This document shows positions 8,977 through 17,037 of a DNA stretch of 64,000 nt, in pieces (the stretch's first letter is position 1; the number at the start of each line of letters is the position of its first letter). A program made the position numbers and the translations under genes. The notes beneath the pieces were generated by a model, which searched no databases, had not been told where the DNA came from, and worked only from the letters and a program-made list of their open reading frames with translations. The DNA comes from Pedobacter sp. MC2016-14. GTDB lineage: Bacteria > Bacteroidota > Bacteroidia > Sphingobacteriales > Sphingobacteriaceae. The stretch lies in the NCBI RefSeq assembly GCF_020991475.1, contig NZ_JAJMPA010000001.1, positions 2,232,001-2,296,000 of the forward strand, in the 5' to 3' direction.

Positions 8977-10167
8977 ATGGTAGCAATAAACAGAATTCTT
9001 GAAAAAACAAAAGGCGACAGGTGGATCTGGTTGATCATCATCCTGCTGTCTATGATCTCCATTCTTGCTGTTTACAGTGCTACGGGTACATACGCTTATA
9101 AAACCGGAAAAACAGTTGAGAAGATATTGTTAACCAAACACTTGATTTTTGTGATTCTTGGAATTGGCATGATTTACATTGCGCATTTGCTGGATTACAA
9201 ATATTATGCGGGGATTTCTAAGATTTTAATGATCATTACCATCCCCTTGCTGTTCTATACACTGGCTTTTGGGGAAACTTTAAATGATGCTTCCCGTTGG
9301 GTTAAAATTCCTATCATCGGACTTACTTTTCAAACCTCAGATTTGGCAAAGCTATCACTGATTACCTTTTTGGCGAGGATGCTAACCAAAAAGCAGGAGA
9401 ATATTAAAGATGTTAAAAAAGCATTTATCCCTATCATGGGTTCGGTTTGTGTGGTTTTTATTTTAATTGCGCTGGCCAATTTGTCTACGGCATTGATGTT
9501 GTTTGGAGTGAGCGTGTTGTTGTTGATTATTGGAAGGATCAGTATCAAACAGATTGCAATGGTTTGCGCCGGGGGACTGGTTCTATTGATGTTTGTTATC
9601 TTTTTAGGCCCCAGACGTGAAACTTATAAATCCAGGATCAACTCTTTTTTACATCCGGAGTTGCAGCATTCTGATAAAACTTATCAGGCTGATCAAAGCA
9701 AAATCGCGTTGGCTACTGGTGGATTCTTTGGAAAGGGCCCTGGTAACAGTACACAAAGGAACTTTTTGCCCCATCCATATTCGGATTTCATCTTTGCTAT
9801 TATTGTAGAAGAGTACGGTATGTTAGGCGCCCTGGTTATTGTAGTATTGTACCTGGTATTGCTGTATCGATGTGTCAGGATTGTAACCCAAAGTCCAAAA
9901 GCCTTTGGGGCCCTGCTGGCTGCGGGACTGAGTTTTAGTTTAACCATCCAGGCATTTGCCAATATGGCTGTTGCTGTAGGTTTAGGACCTGTAACTGGTG
10001 TTCCTTTGCCGCTGGTAAGTATGGGAGGAACCTCTATGATTTTTACCAGTATAGCTTTCGGGATTATTTTGAGTGTGAGCAGGGACGTTGAAGAAAATGG
10101 TAAAAAGGTACTGGATGACAGTGGCAATAAAAAAGTAATTGTAGGGGAATTGCCCGTATTGGCATAA
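8977..10167 (+). CDS. ftsW: Lipid II polymerase of the divisome, FtsW (SEDS family)
   Basis: FtsW is the SEDS-family glycosyltransferase that polymerises septal peptidoglycan together with FtsI. The 396 residues contain about ten hydrophobic helices. Conserved features are NDASRWVKIP near residue 102, the periplasmic loop GGFFGKGPGNSTQRNFLP near 248, and the SDFIFAIIVEEYG segment that follows it. The PLPLVSMGGTSM motif lies near 345. Its place between murD and murG supports FtsW rather than the elongation paralog RodA. Confidence 0.95.
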   Translation: MVAINRILEKTKGDRWIWLIIILLSMISILAVYSATGTYAYKTGKTVEKILLTKHLIFVILGIGMIYIAHLLDYKYYAGISKILMIITIPLLFYTLAFGETLNDASRWVKIPIIGLTFQTSDLAKLSLITFLARMLTKKQENIKDVKKAFIPIMGSVCVVFILIALANLSTALMLFGVSVLLLIIGRISIKQIAMVCAGGLVLLMFVIFLGPRRETYKSRINSFLHPELQHSDKTYQADQSKIALATGGFFGKGPGNSTQRNFLPHPYSDFIFAIIVEEYGMLGALVIVVLYLVLLYRCVRIVTQSPKAFGALLAAGLSFSLTIQAFANMAVAVGLGPVTGVPLPLVSMGGTSMIFTSIAFGIILSVSRDVEENGKKVLDDSGNKKVIVGELPVLA

Positions 10168-10186
10168 GGATTTTAGAAGAAAGAAC

Positions 10187-11305
10187 ATGAGCGTGAGACC
10201 AACAAGAATTATCATATCAGGAGGCGGGACCGGTGGACACATATTTCCAGCAGTTGCGATAGCTAATGCATTAAAACGCATAGAACCGGATTGTGAGATC
10301 TTGTTTGTGGGCGCTAAAGGCAGAATGGAAATGGAAAAAGTTCCGGCGGCGGGTTATAAAATTGTTGGACTTAACATTGCTGGTATGCAGCGTGGTTCTA
10401 TTTTAAAAAACTTATCATTGCCATTTAAACTGATTGGTAGTGTGGCAAAAGCGGTGGGTATTATTAATACTTTTAAGCCAGATGTGGTAGTTGGTGTTGG
10501 GGGCTATGCTTCCGGACCGATTTTGTATGCTGCTTCTTTAAAAGGTATTCCTTACCTGATTCAGGAACAGAATTCTTATGCCGGTATCACCAATAAATGG
10601 CTTGGTAAAAAGGCGGCTAAGGTGTGTGTGGCATTTGATGGCATGGAAGAGTTTTTTCCATCAGAAAATATTCTTAAAACTGGAAATCCGGTGCGTAAGG
10701 AGGTGGTAGACGTGGTAAATAAGCATTTTGCCGGGGCCGAATTACTGAAGCTTGATCCTTTAAAGCGGACGATATTGATTACCGGCGGAAGTCTTGGTGC
10801 CGGCACTTTAAATAAAAGCATTGAAAAACATTTGCAGGAGATCATCGATCAGGATGTGCAAATTGTATGGCAAACCGGTAAGTTTTATTATACCGGGATC
10901 ATGGAACGATTGGCTCCTGGATTGCACCCAAATGTGCGCATCCTTGAGTTTTTAAACAGGATGGATTTGGCGTATGCAGCGGCTGATTTGATTATATCAA
11001 GGGCAGGTGCGGGAACAATTGCAGAATTGTGCCTGATTAAGAAACCAGTGATCCTGGTGCCTTCACCTAATGTTGCTGAAGACCATCAAACTAAAAATGC
11101 TTTTGCGTTGGTGAATAACAATGCAGCACTAATGATCACAGATCGTTCTGCAGAAGATACCCTTGTTGCAGAGGCCTTGAGGTTACTGAATGATAAAGAA
11201 CGCTGTGAGGTTTTTGCAGAAAATATTGCGAAAATGGCGTTGCCCGAGGCAGATGAGGTAATTGCAAACGAAGTGTTAATTTTAGCTGGAAAGGAGATTA
11301 GATAA
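10187..11305 (+). CDS. murG: UDP-GlcNAc:lipid I N-acetylglucosaminyltransferase
   Basis: MurG adds GlcNAc to lipid I on the inner face of the membrane, giving lipid II. The 372-residue GT28 protein has the glycine-rich ISGGGTGGHIFPA motif near residues 9-21, a second glycine-rich loop GVGGYASGP near 102, ITGGSLGAGTLN near 204, and the UDP-GlcNAc site ISRAGAGTIAELC near 270 followed by PSPNVAEDHQTKNA. It starts 19 bases after ftsW and ends in a TAATG overlap with murC. Confidence 0.97.
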   Translation: MSVRPTRIIISGGGTGGHIFPAVAIANALKRIEPDCEILFVGAKGRMEMEKVPAAGYKIVGLNIAGMQRGSILKNLSLPFKLIGSVAKAVGIINTFKPDVVVGVGGYASGPILYAASLKGIPYLIQEQNSYAGITNKWLGKKAAKVCVAFDGMEEFFPSENILKTGNPVRKEVVDVVNKHFAGAELLKLDPLKRTILITGGSLGAGTLNKSIEKHLQEIIDQDVQIVWQTGKFYYTGIMERLAPGLHPNVRILEFLNRMDLAYAAADLIISRAGAGTIAELCLIKKPVILVPSPNVAEDHQTKNAFALVNNNAALMITDRSAEDTLVAEALRLLNDKERCEVFAENIAKMALPEADEVIANEVLILAGKEIR

Positions 11306-12660
11306 TGGAATTAGATGCAATAAACAGGATATATTTTGTAGGAATAGGTGGTATTGGTATGAGTGCTATAGCGCGCTATTTTGCCAAGCGCGGATGTGTG
11401 GTTTGTGGTTATGATAAAACCCGGACCAATTTAACCATTGCGCTGGAGCAGGAAGGCATTCTGATCTCTTATCTGGATGATGAATCTTCACTGCCGGTAT
11501 GTTTTCTTGAAAATCATGAGGATACCTTAATTGTCTATACACCTGCGGTTCCAAAAAATTCGCTGATCCTGAATTATTTTAAGGACAATGGCTTTTCCCT
11601 AAAGAAACGCTCTGAAGTGCTGGGTATTATTAGTAAAGGCCAGTTTTGTATCGCTGTTGCCGGAACACATGGTAAAACCACAACTTCCTCTATGATTGCT
11701 CATATTTTGACGCATTCGGGATATGGTTGCACGGCTTTCCTTGGCGGTATTACTACGAATTATAACAGCAATTTTTTAATTGGCGAAAATAATGTAGTGG
11801 TTGTAGAGGCTGATGAATTTGACCGTTCCTTTTTAACGCTTCATCCGGACCTTTCAGTGATTACCTCGATGGATGCAGATCATTTAGATATTTATGGTGA
11901 TGCAGCACATTTACATGAATCTTTTCATTTGTTTGCAGGACAATTAAAGGAGGGTGGTACTTTGTTTGTAAAAGCTGGCTTACCGATTAGCAATGGGGTT
12001 ACCTATAGCTTGTGGGAAAATTCTGATGCTTATGGTTCCAATATTAGGGTGGTAGACCACAGTTTTGTATTTGATTACCATTGTGAGCTAGAGGAAATCA
12101 AAGACCTGCATTTGTTGCTTCCAGGTAAGCATAACGTAGAAAATGCTGTTGCTGCCATTAGTATTGCATTGAAACTAGGCATTGATACCACCAAAATTAA
12201 AGATGCAGTTGCCAGCTTTACGGGTGTAAAACGCAGATTTGAATACATAGTGAATACGCCGGGGCATATCTATATAGATGATTATGCGCACCACCCGGAG
12301 GAATTGAGGGCTTGCTTTGATGCCGTGAGACAATTGTATCCGGACAAAAAATTGACGGTGATCTTTCAGCCACATTTGTTTACCCGCACCCGTGATTTTG
12401 CAGATGGTTTTGCAGAGGTGTTGAGTTCTGTTGATGAGCTGATTTTGCTGGAGATTTATCCTGCAAGGGAAATACCTATTGAAGGTGTAAATTCGGCGCT
12501 GTTGCTGGATAAGATGACACTAGGTAATAAGCAGATTTTAACAAAGGGTGCAGCGTTGGAAAAAATTAAAACAGAAAGGCCTGAGCTGCTGGTAACAGTA
12601 GGTGCGGGTGATATTGATACTTTGATACCACAACTTAAAGCAACCTTGAGCCATGATTAA
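11305..12660 (+). CDS. murC: UDP-N-acetylmuramate--L-alanine ligase
   Basis: MurC adds L-alanine to UDP-MurNAc, the first step of stem peptide assembly. The 451-residue protein starts with the nucleotide-binding FVGIGGIGMS motif at residues 11-20. It has the P-loop GTHGKTT at 120-126, VVEADEFDRSF near 165 and the DDYAHHPEE motif near 327. The stop lies inside the ftsQ coding region, with an 8-base overlap. Confidence 0.97.
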   Translation: MELDAINRIYFVGIGGIGMSAIARYFAKRGCVVCGYDKTRTNLTIALEQEGILISYLDDESSLPVCFLENHEDTLIVYTPAVPKNSLILNYFKDNGFSLKKRSEVLGIISKGQFCIAVAGTHGKTTTSSMIAHILTHSGYGCTAFLGGITTNYNSNFLIGENNVVVVEADEFDRSFLTLHPDLSVITSMDADHLDIYGDAAHLHESFHLFAGQLKEGGTLFVKAGLPISNGVTYSLWENSDAYGSNIRVVDHSFVFDYHCELEEIKDLHLLLPGKHNVENAVAAISIALKLGIDTTKIKDAVASFTGVKRRFEYIVNTPGHIYIDDYAHHPEELRACFDAVRQLYPDKKLTVIFQPHLFTRTRDFADGFAEVLSSVDELILLEIYPAREIPIEGVNSALLLDKMTLGNKQILTKGAALEKIKTERPELLVTVGAGDIDTLIPQLKATLSHD

Positions 12661-13681
12661 AAAGATCAACTGGAGATTGATTTTTAAAGTATTTGCCTGG
12701 ATAATTTGTCTGAGCGGATTGGTGGTACTTATGGGTTTTGTGGAGGCTAAAAAGCATACCATTAAATGTACCAATGTAAAAATCTTAATTCCAGGGGCTG
12801 ATAATTTTATTGAAAGGGAAGAAATTGATGCCATTTTGAAACAAAATCAGGGGCAATTGATTGGTAGGTACCTTGAAGGAATTAACCTAAATGGTATTGA
12901 GCAGGACATGATTGCCAATCCTTATATAGAATTGGCTAAGGTGTATGCGGATATGGATGGCGTAATTCACATCCAGATCAAACAGCGCCAACCTGTACTT
13001 AGGGTGATCAATGCGGGGAACCAGGATTACTATATTGATAAAAACGGTTTAAAGATGCCGGTAAGTCCAAACTTTACGGCAAATGTTTTGGTAGCAAATG
13101 GTAATATACCAGAACATTTTAGTGGTAGGGTGGATACCTTAAAAACACAAATGGCAGCAGATCTATATAAAACTGCTCTTTTTATAAAAAAAGATACACT
13201 TTGGGACGCACAAATTGAGCAGTTATTTGTTAATACAGATAATGATATCGAATTGATCCCACGTGTAGGCAACCAACGCATTATTTTGGGGAATGCAGAT
13301 TCTCTGGAAGTAAAGATGAATAACCTAATGTTGTTTTATAAAAAAGCCATGCCTAAGGTTGGCTGGGATACCTATAAAAATATTAATATCAAATACACCA
13401 ATCAGGTGGTATGCGAAAAACGCGATACCCTGCTGGTTGCGGTACGTAAACCTTTAGTTGTAAGAGATACTGTTAAAGCGATAAAGGTGGTAGCAGACTC
13501 TTTAATAAAGGATGCGATTGTAAAAGACATTGCGCACAACCTGCCAGTAAAAGAAAAAGTAACCCCAAAGAAGATTGTTCCTCAAAAAGTAACACCTGAA
13601 AAGGAAAAACCAAAGAAGATCACCGACAAAAAGGTTACTGATAAAAAAGAAATTAAAAAGATACCAGGAAAAACAAAATAA
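12653..13681 (+). CDS. ftsQ: Cell division protein FtsQ with lysine-rich C-terminal tail
   Basis: FtsQ is a bitopic membrane protein that recruits FtsB and FtsL. There is a short basic N-terminus, one transmembrane helix (about residues 8-26), then a POTRA/FtsQ-type periplasmic domain. Sequence identity to characterised FtsQ is not obvious by eye, so the name rests on topology and on position between murC and ftsA. After about residue 265 comes a tail of some 75 residues dominated by K, P, V, T and I with repeated KK-I/V units, which is unusual for FtsQ. The gene overlaps murC by 8 bases and ends 27 bases before ftsA. Confidence 0.85.
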   Translation: MIKKINWRLIFKVFAWIICLSGLVVLMGFVEAKKHTIKCTNVKILIPGADNFIEREEIDAILKQNQGQLIGRYLEGINLNGIEQDMIANPYIELAKVYADMDGVIHIQIKQRQPVLRVINAGNQDYYIDKNGLKMPVSPNFTANVLVANGNIPEHFSGRVDTLKTQMAADLYKTALFIKKDTLWDAQIEQLFVNTDNDIELIPRVGNQRIILGNADSLEVKMNNLMLFYKKAMPKVGWDTYKNINIKYTNQVVCEKRDTLLVAVRKPLVVRDTVKAIKVVADSLIKDAIVKDIAHNLPVKEKVTPKKIVPQKVTPEKEKPKKITDKKVTDKKEIKKIPGKTK

Positions 13682-13708
13682 TACAAACTCAACAAAATTG
13701 ATATAGTT

Positions 13709-15070
13709 ATGGGCAAAGAAAAATCTATCATTCAATCTCCAATTGTAGTCGGACTAGACATCGGTACTACTAAAATCTGTGTGATCGTTGGTCGCAGAAC
13801 ACAGCATGGGAAGATTGAAGTACTAGGTATTGGAAAAGCGGAATCTGCAGGGGTAACCCGCGGGGTGGTTTCCAATATTCAAAAAACAGTACAAGGTATA
13901 TCGCAAGCCGTAGAAATTGCGAGCGGACAATCGAATGTGGAGATCAGGGTAGTGAATGTGGGGATTGCCGGACAGCACATCAAGAGTTTACAGCACCGTG
14001 GAATATTAACGCGCAGAGATCAGATCAATGAAATCTCAAAGAAAGATATAGATAAGCTGATAGATGATATGTTCAAACTGGTTATGCCCCCGGGAGAAGA
14101 AATCATCCATGTATTGCCACAGGAATTTACGATCGATAATGAGCCGGGCGTAAAAGATCCTATTGGTATGGCTGGAGTGCGTTTAGAAGCTAATTTCCAT
14201 ATCATCTCGGGTCAGGTAACTGCGGTTAAAAACATTATGCGTTGTGTAAGCAATGCAGGTTTGCAAACGCAGGAATTGATATTAGAGCCATTGGCTTCTT
14301 CGGAATCGGTGTTGAGCGATGAAGAAAAAGAAGCGGGTATTGCTTTAGTAGATATAGGTGGGGGTACTACAGATATCGCTATTTTCCATGAAGGTATTAT
14401 TCGCCATACTGCTGTAATTCCTTTTGGAGGTAATAGTATTACGGAAGACATCAGGGAAGGTTGTTCTGTAATGAGGAATCAGGCTGAGCTTTTAAAAACA
14501 CGTTTTGGTTCTGCATTGGCTGAAGAAAATAAAGAAAATGAGATCATATGTGTACCGGGTTTACGCGGCAGGGAGCCTAAAGAAATTTCGGTTAAAAACC
14601 TGGCTTATGTGATTCAGGCTCGTATGGAAGAGATTATTGAGCATGTGTATTACGAAATCAAGTCTTCTGGTTATGAGAAAAAACTAATAGGTGGTGTAGT
14701 GATTACTGGTGGTGGTGCTTTATTGAAACACCTGTCTCAGCTGGTAGAATATGTAACGGGTTTAGACTGTCGTGTAGGTTATCCAAATGAGCATTTGTCT
14801 AAATTTGAAGAAATGCCTAAAAACATATACGACGATCTGAAAAGTCCGATGTATGCAACTAGTGTTGGTTTGCTGATTAAAGGAATCCAAAAGGCAGAAG
14901 AGCTGATTGAGGAAATGAAACAGCCCGGTGTTTATGTTGAAACACCTGCCGCAATTAAGGAAAAAGCAAAACGTAGCGGTGGTGGTTTATTTGATAAATT
15001 ACTGGCAAAAACCAAAGATTTTATCAAAGATGATATGAATGTTAGCGATGAAGATTATATAAAGCCTTAA
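13709..15070 (+). CDS. ftsA: Cell division protein FtsA
   Basis: FtsA is the actin-like ATPase that tethers FtsZ filaments to the membrane. The 453 residues include the phosphate-1 motif VGLDIGTTKICVIVG near residue 11, the SHS2 (1C) insert around 90-170, the phosphate-2 motif LVDIGGGTTDIAIF near 211 and the adenosine motif VVITGGGALL near 330. The C-terminal part has a basic segment followed by GLFDKLLAKTKDFIKDDM, which could form the amphipathic membrane-binding helix, although about 15 acidic residues follow it. The 129-base gap to ftsZ contains DnaA-box-like motifs. Confidence 0.96.
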   Translation: MGKEKSIIQSPIVVGLDIGTTKICVIVGRRTQHGKIEVLGIGKAESAGVTRGVVSNIQKTVQGISQAVEIASGQSNVEIRVVNVGIAGQHIKSLQHRGILTRRDQINEISKKDIDKLIDDMFKLVMPPGEEIIHVLPQEFTIDNEPGVKDPIGMAGVRLEANFHIISGQVTAVKNIMRCVSNAGLQTQELILEPLASSESVLSDEEKEAGIALVDIGGGTTDIAIFHEGIIRHTAVIPFGGNSITEDIREGCSVMRNQAELLKTRFGSALAEENKENEIICVPGLRGREPKEISVKNLAYVIQARMEEIIEHVYYEIKSSGYEKKLIGGVVITGGGALLKHLSQLVEYVTGLDCRVGYPNEHLSKFEEMPKNIYDDLKSPMYATSVGLLIKGIQKAEELIEEMKQPGVYVETPAAIKEKAKRSGGGLFDKLLAKTKDFIKDDMNVSDEDYIKP

Positions 15071-15073
15071 AAC

Positions 15074-15121
15074 TTTTCCACAAATGCCGAGTTTTCCACA
15101 TTACTAACAATTGTGGAAAAC
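15074..15121. promoter_or_regulatory. Cluster of three TTTTCCACA motifs between ftsA and ftsZ
   Basis: TTTTCCACA occurs on the plus strand at 15074-15082 and 15092-15100, and as its complement at 15112-15120. Each differs by one base from the classical DnaA box TTATCCACA. The second and third form a 10-bp inverted repeat (GTTTTCCACA / TGTGGAAAAC) with an 11-base spacer. No T-run follows, so an intrinsic terminator is unlikely. The site may bind DnaA or another regulator of ftsZ; that role is inferred. Confidence 0.5.
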
Positions 15122-15199
15122 GCCTGTTAAAAAAGTGTTAATATTACATGGAGAGATGAACAGGTAAAACTGATTTATAAATTACTGATTCATAAATAT

Positions 15200-16894
15200 A
15201 TGCAGTTCGAAATGTTAAAAGATAAGTCATCAATCATCAAAGTAATTGGTGTTGGTGGCGGTGGAGGTAATGCGGTAAACCATATGTACCGTCAAGGAAT
15301 AACCGGTGTAGACTTTATTATTTGTAATACAGATGCACAGGCATTGGAGTTTAGCCCTATTCCAAATAAAGTGCAACTTGGCGCGAGTTTAACGGAAGGT
15401 ATGGGTGCAGGCTCAATTCCTGAGGTTGGTAAAAACTCGGCAATAGAAAATATAGATGACATCAAACAGATGTTGGGTAGCACAACTAAAATGCTGTTCA
15501 TCACTGCTGGTATGGGTGGTGGTACCGGAACAGGTGCCAGTCCAATTATTGCGCAGGCTGCTAAAGAACTGGATATTTTAACTGTGGCAATCATTACTAC
15601 CCCTTTCTCTTTTGAAGGAAAGCGCAGAAAGATGCAGGCTGAAGACGGGTTAGATGAGCTGAAAAAATATGTAGATTCATACCTGGTTATTTCTAATGAC
15701 AGGTTGCGTGAGATTTTTGGTAACCTGACATTGGGTTCCGCTTTTTCTCAGGCAGATGATATCTTAACTACTGCGGCCAAAGGAATTGCTGAGATCATTA
15801 CCGTGCCAGGTTATATAAACGTGGATTTTAAGGATGTGCGCACTGTAATGAAGGACAGTGGTGTTTCTATTATGGGTAGTTTTGCTTGTGATGGTGAAGA
15901 CCGTGCCATTAACGCCGTTGAAGGTGCATTGGCTTCGCCATTGTTAAAGGATAATGAAATTGAAGGTGCTCGTTATATATTATTGAACATTAGTTCTGGT
16001 TTACGTGAAGTAACCATGGATGAAGTGAGTATCATTACAGATTATATTCAGGAAAAAGCCGGTCTTTCTGCCGATTTAATTTGGGGTAATTGTATTGATG
16101 AGAGCCTTGAGGATAAATTATCGGTAACGATTATTGCTACGGGTTTCCAAACTACAGAGCAACGTGCCAATGAGCGTAAAAATGTAAAGAAGATTTCTTT
16201 GTTAACTCCGGAAGAGGCACCAATGGTTAAACCTGTTGAGCCTGTAAATTCTTTTATTGCGCCTAAACCTCCAGTTCCGGCAACAGAACCGGTAATGAAA
16301 GCGAAAGAGAAGCAATCTGATCTTTTCGGTGACTTATTTAATGGCAGCAGATCAAGAAAAACAGAAGAACCGGAAAATATTATTGTTAGACATACTCTGG
16401 TAGAAGAAGAGGTTCAAATGCCTGAGTTGCAACAAGAGCCATCTGCTGATTTTGAATTGAAGGTTTCTGAAACTGAGTATGTGTTTGAAACTCCGGTAAC
16501 GGATTTTGTAAACATGCCAGAGGAAGGGCCGAGAGAAGAACGTGTTGTAGCTTCGATAAGCCAGGAGTTTGAAGAACGTCCTGAGCGCAGGGAGCATCTT
16601 GAAGTTGTTGAGCCAGGATTGGATGACGATAAAAATGACGAATCTATAGAAGATCAGCTTAGAAAATCTAAGGAGCGTATTTTAAGGTTAAAAGACCTTA
16701 GTATGAAACTGCGTACAACCAATGGCTTACAGGAGCTGGAAAATGAACCAGCTTATAAACGTAAACAAATGCAGTTGCAACAGGTTCAGCACTCTTCGGA
16801 ATCTCAGGTTTCAAGATTTACATTGAGTAATGACGAAGATGGCTCTACCGAGATTAGACCAAACAATTCATTTTTGCATGATAACGTTGATTAG
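15200..16894 (+). CDS. ftsZ: Cell division GTPase FtsZ
   Basis: FtsZ is the tubulin-like GTPase that forms the division ring. In 564 residues it has the IGVGGGGGNAVNHM motif near 16, the tubulin signature GGGTGTG at 106-112 and the synergy (T7) loop NVDFKD at 207-212. The globular domain ends near residue 325. A linker rich in P, E and K of roughly 180 residues follows. The conserved tail-like peptide EPAYKRKQM lies near 515 and is followed by about 45 more residues ending FLHDNVD. The long linker and the extension past the conserved peptide explain the length, compared with about 390 residues in E. coli. Confidence 0.97.
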   Translation: MQFEMLKDKSSIIKVIGVGGGGGNAVNHMYRQGITGVDFIICNTDAQALEFSPIPNKVQLGASLTEGMGAGSIPEVGKNSAIENIDDIKQMLGSTTKMLFITAGMGGGTGTGASPIIAQAAKELDILTVAIITTPFSFEGKRRKMQAEDGLDELKKYVDSYLVISNDRLREIFGNLTLGSAFSQADDILTTAAKGIAEIITVPGYINVDFKDVRTVMKDSGVSIMGSFACDGEDRAINAVEGALASPLLKDNEIEGARYILLNISSGLREVTMDEVSIITDYIQEKAGLSADLIWGNCIDESLEDKLSVTIIATGFQTTEQRANERKNVKKISLLTPEEAPMVKPVEPVNSFIAPKPPVPATEPVMKAKEKQSDLFGDLFNGSRSRKTEEPENIIVRHTLVEEEVQMPELQQEPSADFELKVSETEYVFETPVTDFVNMPEEGPREERVVASISQEFEERPERREHLEVVEPGLDDDKNDESIEDQLRKSKERILRLKDLSMKLRTTNGLQELENEPAYKRKQMQLQQVQHSSESQVSRFTLSNDEDGSTEIRPNNSFLHDNVD

Positions 16895-16922
16895 TGCTTT
16901 AGTGTAACAATTATAAATTATT

Positions 16923-16951
16923 AAGCCTTGGCATCCTGCCAGGGCTTTTTT
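16923..16951 (+). terminator. Intrinsic terminator after ftsZ
   Basis: A 10-bp stem AAGCCTTGGC / GCCAGGGCTT with one wobble pair and a 5-base loop runs into six T residues, 29 bases after the ftsZ stop. It marks the end of the dcw operon. Confidence 0.85.
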
Positions 16952-16977
16952 GTTGCTGATCGGCTTCCTTTGAAGTA

Positions 16978-17008
16978 TTGTTTATGAATCTTTTAAAACG
17001 TAAATTTG
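16978..17008 (+). promoter_or_regulatory. Bacteroidota-type promoter for the oxoamine synthase gene
   Basis: A -33 TTG (16978-16980) and a -7 TAAATTTG (17001-17008, consensus TAnnTTTG) are separated by 20 bases, the spacing of the Bacteroidota housekeeping sigma factor. The gene starts 30 bases downstream. Confidence 0.6.
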
Positions 17009-17037
17009 CAATCTTATAAAACTTAAAATATAATCAA

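Noticed and set aside
15091..15121. Intrinsic terminator after ftsA
   Set aside because: The inverted repeat is not followed by a T-run and lies in front of ftsZ in the same operon; the repeated TTTTCCACA motif explains it better as a binding site.
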